64,000 bases of DNA, from positions 13,384,218 through 13,448,217 of the forward strand of contig CM046327.1 of NCBI GenBank assembly GCA_025403435.1. The letters run 5' to 3'. Both the position numbers and the translations under genes were made by a program. Of this stretch, positions 10,842 through 22,465 are shown piece by piece; position 1 is the first letter of the stretch, and every line of letters starts with the position of its first letter. The notes under the pieces are model-generated. The model saw only the letters and a program-made list of their open reading frames with translations, made no database searches and was not told the origin of the DNA. This DNA comes from Artocarpus heterophyllus (Eukaryota > Streptophyta > Magnoliopsida > Rosales > Moraceae).

Positions 10842-12518
10842 ATGGAACATGAGTTGAAGGAAATTAGGGCAAAGTTGTAGAGATTGCCAAATTTGGAGAA
10901 GAACGTTGAAAAATTGTCCAATCTGGAGAGAAATAAGGAGCTTTTGACGCAGAGTATTGCGCACCTTGTGAAGTCGGCAAAAGAAGGGGACCCAGCGATG
11001 GCAGCTTCCATGGCGGTAGAACAAGGCCTGGCTTCATCGGCGGAGGAGGCAAAGGCGCGGGACTCGAGGGGTGGAAAAACGGGAACGACCGAGTCGAGGG
11101 TTTCAAAGGCGCACGAGTTGGGAGGACAAACAAGGACGATGGAATCTAGGGTTACAGAGGCGTGCGGTTTAGGAGCTCGATGAGATCAGACAACGGCGAT
11201 TGACTCTAGGGATTCTCATCCTAGGGTTTCTAGGCAATCTAAGTTGTGTGAAGAGGTTCTGGTCGAGGTGGCTTGCATTGGCTACAGCTAGAGATGCGCA
11301 TCTTTCGAGGAGAACATGCTGAGGAATGGCCCTTTAGAGCTGAGAGGTATGTCTTGGTGACCCGTTTGTTAGACAGAGAGAACATGTTGGCAGCAAGGGT
11401 CGCGACGGCAGGGGATCCACGCGCTTGGTACTAGTGGGAGGATGCACGACGACCGTTTTTTAGTGGAATGACCTCAAAGAGACAGTGTTGCGGTGATTGC
11501 AACTGTCACAGGAGGTACGATCTTCGAGAAATTTCTTGCAATTTGGCAAGAGGGGACGATGGCAAATTATAGATGGTGATTAGAGAGTCTGACTGCCCCA
11601 TTGAATGACATTTCTGAGCAAGTCTTGGAAGGGATCTTTGTCAATGGTTTGAGAGCCAAAGTAAGAATCATGCAACTGGTGGGTCTTGCTTGCTTGATGG
11701 ATGTGGCCCAAAGGGTGGAAGATATAAACGCGATGTTGAGTATGGTCAGAGAAACACAAGGTGGTAGGGTGCTTAGGCATCAACCCAGGAGTACTATTTC
11801 AATGCAAAACTCAAACAATCTTGGGCTGAAAGTTTTGACGACTCCCTATCAACAAGTTAGTCAACAAAGAGAATCTCTGTTTAAGAAATTACAGATTCAA
11901 AACTGCAAGCAAAATGGGAGAAAGGCCTTTGTTTTAGGTGTCATGAGAAATACTCAATTGGACATCGATCTAAGAAGAAGGAGCTTCATGTGTTGATAGG
12001 AAATGATGAAGAAGAGAGAGGCGTAGGGAAGATTGGAGACAAACAAGATTTGATCTTTGATCCAACAGGAGCTGTGAAACCTTAGTATTGTCATTGAAGT
12101 CGGTGGTAGGACTAATGACGCCCAAGGCAATGAAGCTTAAAGGAGCGATCTTGCAACAGGAGGCAGCCGTTTTAATCACTTGTGGATCCACCCACAATTT
12201 TATTTCGGCGGAGTTGGTGAAGAAATTGGCCATTCCGACTTCCAAGACATTGAGCTATGGTGTTTTAGTGGGATATGGGCTGGTCAAAGAGAAAAGTATT
12301 TGCCAAGGAGTGGTTTTGTCATTGCAACTTTTAACCATGGTAGAAGATTTTTTGCCAATTGAATTGAACAATTGGGATGTCGTATTGGGTATGCAGTGGT
12401 TGGAAAATTTGGGGGAAATGCATGTCAATTGGAAGACGATGACCATGAAGTTCAAGCTTGGGAAGGATAGGGTGTCCTTACAAGGTGATCCTGGTTCGGG
12501 AAGTGCGTGTCAATGGGA
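10842..12518 (+). pseudogene. Degenerate gypsy gag-protease
   Basis: A gag-like start at 10842 reads MEHELKEIRAKL, then hits TAG at 10878-10880 and continues as RLPNLEKNVEKLSNLERN, a heptad-rich gag N-terminus. The gag core appears at 11580-11780 (LNDISEQVLEGIFVNGLRAK). A zinc-knuckle-like region shifts frame near 11930-11990. The protease is at about 12088-12510: THNFISAELVKKLAI and WDVVLGMQWLENLGEMHVNW are the retropepsin-like (RVP_2) hallmarks. The catalytic DSGA-type motif reads TCGST, so the active-site Asp is lost. The stretch 11190-11580 is out of frame with several stops. Confidence 0.7.
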
Positions 12519-12601
12519 CATCAATGGCGTTTTTCAACTGCAATTTCTTGGCTTCCACCTTGAGGACAATGTGATATATAGATATTTTTGGGTGGGGGTA
12601 A

Positions 12602-12962
12602 TGTTAGGAATATTAGTTGCAGAAGGTAGTTTGAGGTTTGTTAGACTTGTCTGGTATGTGCTAGTGTTTCTAGTTGTTTCTTTCTGTTAGACATTAGTTA
12701 GTCTTGTTAGTAAAACTTAGAAGTAAAAGTTGGTGAGGATGTATAGAGGGGAAGAAAAACGATGAGAGGCAGGCATAAAGCATTTGGTTGATTAGTCTCA
12801 GCAAAGCTGAGAATTGGGAGAGAAACAGAGCTCTTAAATTCTCTTTCAGTACTTGTACCTTTTCTTGGTTTTTGCTGATTCTGTAATACAATTCCAGATT
12901 GATCTTTCAGTTTCATTCTGTTCTTTTATGAATTTGGTAGGAAAAAAATCCTGACTCTATCA
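12602..12962 (+). repeat. 3' LTR of the gypsy remnant
   Basis: Begins TGTTAGGAATATTAG just after a G-rich tract (tgggtgggggtaa) that would serve as polypurine tract, and ends CTCTATCA. A diverged, shortened counterpart lies at 10518 to about 10790. The two LTRs differ much more than those of the copia element, so the insertion is older. Confidence 0.6.
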
Positions 12963-13095
12963 TGTGCTGGTTTATCTTTGTGTGTTTTTTAATTTGTATC
13001 AGTAGTAATGAATTTGCATCAGTTCTTTTGTTCAAACACTGGCATACCTCCTGAAGAATTTGAATTTTGTCTGATGGTATGTAACGATCAATATC
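12963..13095. repeat. Right copy of host-sequence direct repeat flanking the gypsy remnant
   Basis: Partner of 10371-10517. Starts TGTGCTGG directly after the 3' LTR and ends GATCAATATC, after which the intron runs on into exon 7. Confidence 0.75.
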
Positions 13096-13960
13096 TTTAT
13101 TTATTTATTTTTTTGTCAATTTTAGGTTGGAAGCAATTTTAATTGGCGTTATGCATTTTGGGGTGAGGCATTCCTCATGCTTCCTTTTGCTGTTTTGGGA
13201 TTTGTAATGAAACCTTGCAGCTAAAAGGTGAATGTTTTTAGATGCCTAATCTATGTTTTAGGAAATTCACGCAAACTTGACCATTTTCTACTTACCCTTT
13301 TTTCAACTTTTGATCATAGGTTTTGCATCAATTGATTCAAACAAAAGAATGACAAGTACTGAAGAAACTGGTTCTGTAATTGAAGGTATTTCATGTTCTA
13401 ATCTTTTGCACTACTTTGGCCTGATGTCATTGCTTCTTTCACCGATAAACAAAACCAATTATCTATGCATTGAACCAAGCAAATACGTACTTAACATGGT
13501 TGATTAATAAACCCTCCTTATAAGGAGTCGTTCAAAAGCTATGCATTTACATCCTTGGCTGAGTTTTTGTTCAGTTCTACTGTTGAATTAAAGGATATAG
13601 AAATTGAAATTGACAAAGAGTTTTTGGGGATCAGGCAAGTTTACTAGTGATAATGATACTGAACTACATAACTTAGGAAAGCACCATCCAGATAAACATT
13701 GTTGGATTTATAGAAAAACATTTTTTCCCGATTGATTGTGGATTCCTGTAATTTTATTGTTTCCTAGTATTTTCCCCCTATATGATGAAAATTGTGGTTC
13801 TCAATATGATTGTATATGATCGATCTTTTTTTTATGTTATCAAGTCTTGTGACTTCTTCTTCTTCTTCCACTTTTTTTTTTTTTGGCTTGAATGTAAGGG
13901 TATCACTACTTCTGTCACGGTCCTGCCCATATTTCATGTTTATTTTTTGAAAAGAAATGA

Positions 13961-13965
13961 GGTAA
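13961..13965. repeat. Target-site duplication GGTAA, left of copia element
   Basis: GGTAA directly precedes the 5' LTR; the same five bases follow the 3' LTR at 18970-18974. A 5-bp duplication is standard for LTR retrotransposons and fixes both element ends. Confidence 0.95.
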
Positions 13966-14207
13966 TGTTGAAAATTTGATCATTAAAGGCCTTGATTTAG
14001 TCATAATCCGTGATGTATTTTAGGGATTGATTTCTATGTAAATATAGAAAGTAAGAGCTGTACAAATCAGGACAAAGTAGGAAAGCAAGCTGTCAAATAT
14101 TAGCTTTAATTAGTTTCCTTTTTCACTGTAATTTCTCTGTGTATAAAAGAGAACCTTGTACTCATTCTGATATAAGATACATAATTTATCGTCATTATTT
14201 TTTAAGT
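13966..14207 (+). repeat. 5' LTR of copia element
   Basis: 242 bp from TGTTGAAAATTTG to TTTTTTAAGT. Contains a TATAAAAG box at 14142-14149, the likely element promoter. Confidence 0.95.
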
Positions 14208-14220
14208 TGGTACCAGAGCC
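14208..14220 (+). other. Primer-binding site of copia element
   Basis: TGGTACCAGAGCC abuts the 5' LTR. It differs by one base from the common initiator-Met tRNA site TGGTATCAGAGC used by plant copia elements. Confidence 0.85.
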
Positions 14221-14274
14221 ATTCGTTTCTTTACCCTAAAAAACACAGCAGCCCCAAAAAAACCTGACGTAGCC

Positions 14275-17200
14275 ATGTCGGAAGTCACGTCCGAAATTGC
14301 TCCAATAACTGCCACTCCAGAAAAAACATCTGAAACCCTGCAACACCACTCCAACTCTCATTCTGTCCAAATCACCACCATCTGACTAAATGGTGACAAC
14401 TTCCTCCGGTGGTCACAATCAGTCCGTATGTATATTCGTGGGCAAGGAAAGATCTGTTACATCACGGGTGATAAGAAAATTCCTGCTGTTAATGATCCGC
14501 TGTATGCCACTTGGGATGCTGAAAACTCCATGGTTATGACATGGTTGGTCAATTCCATGGAAGAGGACATAAGCTCCAATTACATGTGCTATCCTACTGC
14601 AAAAGAGTTGTGGGATAATGTTAGTCAGATGTATTCTGACCTGGGCAACCAATCTCAAGTTTTTGAATTGACTTTAAAATTGGAGGAGATTCGTCAAGGA
14701 GATAATTCCGTTACCAAATATTTCCATCTGTTGAAAAGGTTGTGGCAGGATCTTGACCTCTTCAACACATACGAATGGAAATCCGCTGATGACTACAACC
14801 ACCACAAGAAAACCGTGGAAGACAGCCGTATTTACAAATTTCTTGCTGGCCTCAATGTTGAGTTTGATGAAGTACGAGGAAGGATTATTGGCAGACCTCC
14901 TCTCCCATCCATTGGCGAAGTATTTGCCGAAGTTAGAAGGGAAGAAAGCCGAAGGAATGTCATACTCAAAAAAAGGAGTACTGGTGAGTCAATTGAAAAC
15001 TCTGCCCTATTTAGTGATGTTACAGCCCACAAGGCAGCGAATTACCAGCGTAGGACTGATGATAAGCCACGGGTCTGGTGCGATTTTTGCAACAAGCCTC
15101 GCCATACACGTGAGACATGTTGGAAAATTCATGGCAAACCTGCTAACTGGAAGAGCAGTAAGCAAGGAGAGAAAAATCGTGGAATTTCTACTGCCAATGA
15201 AGCTGACTCAGGTCCCTTCAACAAAGAGCAGATTGATCAACTTTTGAAGCTGATAAAATCCAACTCATCGTCTGGTATTCCTAATGTTTCTTTGACACAT
15301 ACAGGTAGAAATCCTAAAGCTTTTTCTTGTTCAAACTCCTCTCCGTGGATAATAGATTCCGGAGCCTCAGATCACATGACTAGTTTTTCTCATTTATTCA
15401 ATACCTATTCACCTTGTTCTGGAAATGAAAAAATTAGAATTGCCGATGGTAGTTTTCATCTATTGCAGGAAAAGGACTTATTAAACTGAATGAGAAAATT
15501 AATCTCAATAATGTTCTCCATGTCCCTAAATTAGCCTGCAATCTTTTGTCTGTTAGTAAACTATCTAAAGATTCTAATTGTCATATCACCTTTTTTAAAT
15601 CACATTGTGAATTTCAGGACCAGAACTCGGGGATGATGATTGGACGTGCTAGGATGATTGAAGGTCTTTACTACTTTGATGAAATTTCTATCAGTAATAA
15701 AAAAGCTCAGAGCTTTAATAGTACTAGTTCAATTTCTGTTCGAGAAAAAATAATGTTGTGGCACCGTAGACTAGGACATCCTAGTTTTCTTTATCTGAAA
15801 CACTTATTTCCAGAATTATTTAAAGGAATTGATTGTTCTTTTTTTCATTGTGAAAGTTGTATTTTTGCAAAAAACCATCGTTCCCTTTATTTGCCAAAAA
15901 ATTACCAGGCCTCCAAACCTTTTTATCTGATTCACAGTGATGTTTGGGTCCCTTCTAAAGTTACTACTCTTTCTGGTAAAAGGTGGTTTGTTACTTTTAT
16001 TGATGATCACACACGTTTATGTTGGATTTATCTTATGAATAAAAAGTATGACGTGGAAAATTTATTCAAAAATTTTTACACTTTGATTGAAAACCAATTT
16101 CAAACCAAGATTAGTATTTTACATTCTGACAATGGAACAGAATATTTTAATAAACAATTAGGTGATTTTTTGAAAGAGAAAGGGATTTTCCATCACTCTA
16201 CGTGTCGGGATACCCCTCAACAAAATGGCATTGCAGAACGAAAAAATAAACATTTACTTGAAGTAGCACGTGCCATAATGTTTGATATGCAAGTTCCTAA
16301 ATATTTATGGGGTGAAGCAGTGTTAACAGCTGCTTATTTGATAAACAGGATGCCTACTAAGGTGTTAACATACAAAACACCACTTGATTGCCTAAAAAGT
16401 TTTTTTCCTGGAATAAGGTTGTTTTCCGACTTACCTGTCAAAGTTTTTGGATGTATTGTCTACGTCCATGTTCCGCGCCAATTTTGTTCAAAACTTGACC
16501 CATGTGCTATAAGATGTGTTTTTTTGGGTTATTCATCAAACAAAAAGGGGTATAAGTGTTTTGACCCTCAATCAAAAAAATTCCATGTGTGTATGGATGT
16601 GTCTTTTTTAGAAACAAAACCCTATTTCACTAAAAATTCTCTTCAGGGGGAGACAAGTGAAATAGAAGACAATTTTTTGGGACATTTCTATCCCACTCCC
16701 TAATGTTATTTGTCCTATACAAAAACCACACATTTCTGAGAGTAGTCACTTAGGAAATCCAAATCCAAGTGTTTCTGATAATAATTGCTTAGGAGAACCA
16801 GGTTCTTTGGTGCCTAGCGAAGGAAATTCTCGTTCAGGGGGAGAAGTACTACAAACTAATCAACGTGATTCTGAGCTTCAGGTTTATACTAGGAAGAGAT
16901 TTCATCTGAGAAATAAAGACTCGAGCGTTATTCCTGCACAAAACCAATCTGAAGATCTGAGTTCTGGCACCGAAACTTCAGGTAATCCTATCCCAGCTCC
17001 ACCTTTAATTCCTTCCACTATATCCAACAATTCACCTATTATTCCTGACCTTGATATTCCTATAGCTTTAAGGAAAGGTGTCCGAAATTGCACTCAACAT
17101 CCTATTGCAAAATATCTTTCCTATCATAGATTGTCAAAAAACCATAAAGCTTTCACATCTAGGATTTCACACTTGTTTGTTCCAAGGAATATACAGGAAG

Positions 17201-18720
17201 CATTGGATGATCCGAATTGGAAATTAGCAGTCGTGGAGGAGATGAATGCTCTAAGGAGAAATGGTACTTGGGAGATAGTTGATCTACCCAACGGCAAGAA
17301 AATAGTTGGGTGTAAATGGGTGTTTACGATAAAATGTGAAGCTGATGGAAGCATTGAGAGGTACAAGGCGAGATTGGTGGCTAAAGGATTTACTCAAACC
17401 TATGGGATTGACTATCAGGAGACTTTTGCTCCTGTTGCGAAAATAAATTCCATTAGAGTTCTTTTGTCTCTTGCAGTGAATTCAGATTGGCCTCTACATC
17501 AACTTGACGTTAAAAATGCATTTCTCAATGGTGATCTGGAAGAGGAGGTGTACATGAGCCTACCGCCAGGGTTTGAAAAGAGACTCGGTAGTGACAAAGT
17601 GTGCAAATTACATAAGTCACTATATGGACTCAAACAATCGCCAAGAGCGTGGTTTGACCGCTTTGGAAAGGCAGTTATCAGTTATGGCTTCTTGCAGAGT
17701 CAAGCAGATCACACAGTTTTTTATAAACATTCAAAAGACGGTAAAGTTGCAATTTTGATTGTTTATGTTGATGACATTATTTTAACTGGTGATGATGAAG
17801 CAGAACTAGCTACTCTAAAGAAGAGACTCGCAAAGGAGTTTCAAATTAAGGACCTAGGAATCCTCAAGTATTTCCTTGGAATGGAATTTGCAAGATCCAA
17901 GGAAGGCATATTTGTTAATCAAAGAAAATATGTTCTTGATCTCCTTGGAGAAACTGGTCTACTTGGTTGTAAGATGGTTGAGACTCCAATTGAGCCAAAC
18001 TTAAAGTTACAAGCTGCTAAGGCTGAAGAAGTAAAGGACAGGGAACAATATCATAGACTTGTAGGGAAATTGATTTGCTTGTCTCATACACGGCCTGATA
18101 TCACTTTCGCAGTTAGCATGGTAAGTCAATTCATGCACTCACCGGGGGCAGAGCATTTCGAGGCTGTCTATAGGATCTTAAGATATTTGAAAGGAACTCC
18201 ACGAAGAGGCCTGATGTTCAAGAAACATGGACATCTTCAAGTAGAAGTCTACACAGACGCGGACTGGGCAGGAAGCGTTACAGACAGAAGATCAACGTCT
18301 GGATACTGTTCCTTTGTTGGAGGGAATCTAGTTACTTGGAGAAGTAAGAAGCAGAGTGTGGTCGCTAGAAGTAGTGCTGAAGCAGAATTCAGAGCTGTTG
18401 CCCATGGAATCTGTGAAGTGATGTGGATAAAAAGAATTCTTGAAGAATTGAAGTTTTCTTGCTCAACCCCAATGAAGGTCTATTGTGACAACAAAGCTGC
18501 TATTGCTATAGCACATAATCCAGTTCTTCATGATCGCACAAAACATATAGAAGTGGATAAACATTTCATTAAAGAGAAACTCAATGCTGGAATAATATGC
18601 ATGACATATCTTCCAACAGATGAACAATTAGCTGATGTACTAACGAAGGGACTGCACAAAAAGCAATTTGGAAAGCTAACTAGCAAGCTGGCTATGGAAG
18701 ATATCTTCAAACCAGCTTGA
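14275..18720 (+). pseudogene. Copia gag-pol, interrupted by one stop and two frameshifts
   Basis: ATG at 14275; a TGA at 14383-14385 interrupts the conserved gag motif just before LNGDNFLRWSQS, consistent with CGA to TGA. Gag zinc knuckle CX2CX4HX4C at 15079-15120. Protease DSGAS at 15355. A base is missing in the T run at 15453-15456. The pre-integrase HRRLGHP lies near 15760. Integrase D, D and E are at 15939, 16128 and 16236. A base is missing in the C run at 16698-16700, giving a TAA at 16701. Reverse transcriptase YVDD is at 17764-17775. RNase H reads YTDADWAG near 18250 and the end reads DVLTKGL. Outside the breaks all catalytic motifs look normal. Both frameshifts shorten homopolymers, so sequencing error is a real alternative. 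Confidence 0.92.
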
Positions 18721-18727
18721 GGGGGAG
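18719..18727 (+). other. Polypurine tract of copia element
   Basis: GAGGGGGAG directly precedes the 3' LTR and overlaps the pol stop codon, the usual plus-strand priming site. Confidence 0.85.
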
Positions 18728-18969
18728 TGTTGAAAATTCGATCATTAAAGGCCTTGATTTAGTCATAATCCGTGATGTATTTTAGGGATTGATTTCTATG
18801 TAAATATAGAAAGTAAGAGCTGTACAAATCAGGACAAAGTAGGAAAGTAAGCTGTCAAATATTAGCTTTAATTAGTTTCCTTTTTCACTGTAATTTCTCT
18901 CTGTATAAAAGAGAACCTTGTACTCATTCTGATATAAGATACATAATTTATCTTCATTATTTTTTAAGT
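18728..18969 (+). repeat. 3' LTR of copia element
   Basis: 242 bp, same ends as the 5' LTR, with four substitutions by eye. TATA box at 18904-18911. The GGTAA target duplication follows at 18970-18974. Confidence 0.95.
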
Positions 18970-19136
18970 GGTAACTATTATTGATGTAAAGGAATAGCTA
19001 CAAAAAGAGGAAAAAGTTCCTCAAAGATTAAAGAAAAAGGAAAAGTGAAAGAGAGACTAAAGAAAAGAGGACCAATCCTTAACTAAATCTGAGAAAAGAA
19101 GATTGCTAAATTCCTTCTCGGGATATATCCAAATAG

Positions 19137-19331
19137 CTAAAACTCTTCCTCACAACCCTCAAAAAGTCTATGGTTCCTCTCTAACCATATACCCCACCAA
19201 ACAGACATAATGGCAATCGTTCCTAACTGGCTTCTTCTGCAATTCAATTCTGACCTAAATGATGAACTAGCCAACTCTCTGCAACTCTTAGGAAATGCTC
19301 TGTGAACGCCCAGCTCCTTCAAGAGTTTTTA
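19137..19331 (-). pseudogene. LINE fragment (C-terminal, zf-RVT-associated region)
   Basis: The minus-strand frame holds a motif VWWGIWLERNHRLFEG, which is characteristic of the C-terminal end of plant L1-type LINE polyproteins after the zinc-binding reverse-transcriptase-associated region. Only about 60 codons survive; nothing else of the element is recognisable on either side. It lies in intron 8 of the transporter, antisense to it, just upstream of exon 9. Confidence 0.65.
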
Positions 19332-19457
19332 GCTATATTATTAATTTACTAATGTATTTTCAAGTATCCTTTTCTGAAGGCTGATTGACCATAAATTCAT
19401 TTCAGAGGCATTAGATGTAGACGATCGTGTCTTTATCACTTCAGATGAGGCTACCAA

Positions 19458-22400
19458 GTAAGCGGCTATTTCATCCATTTGGATGTCTTATTTTTCTTAG
19501 ATATTGCTGTATATGTGTCTTTGGTAATTGATGGAGCCATTTAATTGCCTACTAAGTGAAGGTAGAGGAAGTAAATTGGTATAAAAGAAAAAAATCAGGG
19601 ACTTTTAAATTAGGATAGCTATGAAAGAAAAACAACAAACAGTCTGCCCAAGATCTATACTGCAATAATTCAGTTCTGTTGAAGGTTTTTCCCCATCTCA
19701 ATTTTAAATGTGTCAAGAAATTCAAAAAATTTAGTTCCTTGTTCTAAAATTTTAGGGTAGTTCGCAAACTATTCTACCTAAGAAAGAAAAGAACAATCAC
19801 CCTTTGTAGATTTTGGGAAGTAACCAAAGGATCTTGTATTTGCTGTGGTCGGTCAAAATATGAGCTCTTTTGAGAAGCACTAATTATCATAATGTTTTTT
19901 GAACATATCAAAACATAAATAAATCATCGTCTAATTTAGATAATCCTTGTTTAGGAAGCTTTACTTGACAACAAATGGCAAACTCTTCTTTTTGGTGTAA
20001 GTACATTTTTATGAAAGCCATGCTAGGAAAGAGTAAAATCTATTTTTTTCCCTCCCTTTTTATTTTTTCATAGGGCTATGCCAGACATATGCTAGTACTT
20101 CTTCTGGTGTCAACTTGTTGGATTCCCAATAAGATAACTTTTGGAGAAGTTAGAGTTGATGCAAGGATTTTATTTTTCACTGTGGCGACTTGGTTGAGCG
20201 AAAAGAATCAATGATCCATGCCAACCTACACTACAAAAAGAGAGCCACAGAGTAGGGGGCACCAACGGGGTGCTACCCATGGGCACTTCAATGCTTAGCC
20301 AGACAGGGGTCCTACCTAAGGTGATGTGAGCGCTATTCAGTGTCTATTCAGAGCATTAATGGTAGTGCCTTAATGACGAGAGAAGAAGGCGGCAAGATTT
20401 TAGTGGAGGCACACTGAAATAAACGAAGAGAGAAATAGAAAATAATTGTGGGAGAAATCCCAGAGTTGAGCTTATTTCCCTTTGCAATGAGAGGTATTAA
20501 TGGCATGGGGACAAGTGGCGATTATCACTTTTCCTGCCCTCTGTTTGTGTGTGGATCAGGTTTGTATGGCTAGGAAAGCATGCATCTGACACTAGAGTGA
20601 ACATCAAGAGGCTTGGCATGGGCGGGGAACGACCTAGATGAGGGTCGGTGTCTAGAGTGGTCGGTTGACCCTTCAGCCAAGGTGGTTTGGTGCATTGGCT
20701 ATATTTCCTTCACAGTATACGCTCTTCCATTTCTACACGTCACATACTTTTGTATATTACACATTATTGTGTGATAAGCTAAGAAAAATAAACTTATGGT
20801 GTGGGCCCCAATAAATTGGGTTGGTGAGGTCTGTTGGCTTGAGCCATGAGCTTTTTCTTGGTTTGTTACATATATATGTGTGATATATGAAAGTGTGCAG
20901 TGTTCAGTAAGTTTGCAGGATGCTTGTGTAGCAATCATGTTTTTCCCTGCAAGGGCCCACCCCACGGGGAAATAGCTGCCACCTTGCTTCCGTCCCAATA
21001 TCCATATTTCAATATATAAATATATAAATACATATATATATATATGTATTATTTTTTAATGTAGTTAGTATTGAATCATATGTTTAGAATTAATCCTAAT
21101 TCTAATGTTGGACTCTATATATTTTGTTGAAATTTTTGTTTTTTTTGTCTTTTCTATCCCTTTGTTTTTTTTTTGTTTTTTTGTTTTGTTGTTGTTTCTG
21201 TTTAGCTTTGTTTTGTTTTGTTTTGTTTTGTTTTAGTTTTTCTTTTTGTTTTGTTTTGTGTTTTTTTTTTTTTGGTGAAAACGTTAAATTTGGATTGAAT
21301 TTAGGATGAATTTCAACTTCCTTTTGTTTCTAAATTTAAATTCTCTTCAGCAACAAACATTATGGCAGGGATTAAGGCGTGCAAGGTTAAGACCCTCCCA
21401 ATGGGAGTCCCTTGACTCCATCCCCACTTCTTCTTAGCGTGGATTGAATACGGGGATGGTTTTGGGCCCGGGGATGCGGATGGGGATGTGGATGAGGAAG
21501 CATTCCATTGCCTTGTCTTGCCTTGTTGCCATCCCTACATGCGTTAGGCTAAGAGTGAAAGAAGCCCTATCAACTTTTAACCGTCGGATGATGTTGGCCT
21601 TCCCCACATTATGCCACATGGCGCTTAAAAAAAGAAAAAAAAAAGAATGAAGGGGAGTTTGATTTTGAAAACTTGAGAGACGCTGACTAGATGGCATTGG
21701 GGTGGGGCGAGGCAAGTATTCTTTCCCTGTCCCCATTATTTATTTTGTAACACCACTACTCCCCTTCCCTGCAATTGCATGCATAGACCGATAAAGGGCA
21801 AGAAAAATGTAAATCTTTTCTCATTACTCGGCTCCAAATCTTTGGGATTTCTCCACCAATGTTCCCTCTCTTCCTCCACGCTTCCTCCCTCTTTGTTTAA
21901 TCCTGTGAGCTGTCCACCAGAATCCCACCGCCTTCTTCTTTTCTTTTCATTATTGTGAACCATTCATGCTATCCATTAACACCAAATAGTACTTGCATAG
22001 CCCTAGAATCCATGTCTGGCTCAAGCATCAAAGTTCCCTTGAGGCTTGGCGCCCCACACTTCATTGCTCTCTCCTTTATGCTGTGGAAATCCAGGTGGAG
22101 CTTTGATTCTGCCAACTATGCTGCCCCAGTGGGAAACAAATAGGTCGTTTGTGAATGTAGTTCAAACCGCAAAATTGTGGTTCAAACCAATTTTGCTACA
22201 GTATTTTCTCTTCCAAAATTTGAATTTCAAACAAACTTTGGTTCAATTCATGGTTTGAATTACGTTCCCCGATGACCTAAAAATCCTTGCATGAGTTGCA
22301 TCTGACAGTTACTATCATGTTTACTTCTCTTTTTTACATATCCGCTAATTTGATCTTTTATCAATTGGCCTGATTGGTTGGATCAAGCTGAATTTGAACA

Positions 22401-22465
22401 GGTGTACGTAACCTCCATATTGATTATTCTTTTGAAATAGTTTTGTGTTCTCTTGCATGGTTCAG
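19458..22465 (+). other. Intron 9 of the transporter, 3 kb, repeat debris
   Basis: No exon is needed here: exons 9 and 10 join in phase. The intron holds a moderately GC-rich stretch at about 20220-20700 without recognisable coding content, an AT microsatellite near 21010-21045, a T-rich GTTTT-repeat tract at about 21125-21270, and a GATGGGGATG-rich stretch near 21440-21530. Confidence 0.55.
21206..21236. repeat. (GTTTT)n microsatellite
   Basis: Five or more consecutive GTTTT units inside a longer T-rich tract. Open frames over it are low complexity. Confidence 0.85.

Larger units (their letters stand above)
10518..12962 (+). mobile_element. Ty3/gypsy retrotransposon remnant (gag and protease only), in intron 6 of the transporter
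   Basis: The element spans about 2.45 kb. Both ends carry related terminal sequence: AGTTGCATGAGGTAG at 10518 and AGTTGCAGAAGGTAG near 12614, then GTTAGACTT, TATAGAGGG.AA and CATTTGGTTGATT in both. The interior encodes a gag with a coiled start, a gypsy gag core and a zinc knuckle, followed by an aspartic protease. Reverse transcriptase, RNase H and integrase are absent, so this is a deletion derivative unable to move alone. The 3' end finishes TATCA, while the start of the 5' LTR is unclear. Confidence 0.75.
13966..18969 (+). mobile_element. Complete Ty1/copia LTR retrotransposon in intron 8 of the transporter
   Basis: 5,004 bp, sense to the host gene. Two 242-bp LTRs (13966-14207, 18728-18969) flank a tRNA-Met-type primer-binding site, a gag-pol region in copia order (gag, protease, integrase, reverse transcriptase, RNase H) and a polypurine tract. 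A GGTAA duplication flanks it. The LTRs differ at four positions out of 242 by eye, which points to a geologically recent insertion. The coding region holds one internal TGA and two single-base frameshifts, so this copy is probably non-autonomous. The LTR ends in AAGT rather than the usual CA. Confidence 0.95.

Noticed and set aside
13588..13634. Possible extra transporter exon (STVELKDIEIEIDKEF) between exons 8 and 9
   Set aside because: Exons at 13320-13385 and 19406-19457 already join in the correct phase, and the following sequence would need a GC donor and shift the frame.
21124..21309. 61-codon open frame rich in Phe, Leu and Cys
   Set aside because: Translation of a T-rich GTTTT microsatellite; low complexity only.
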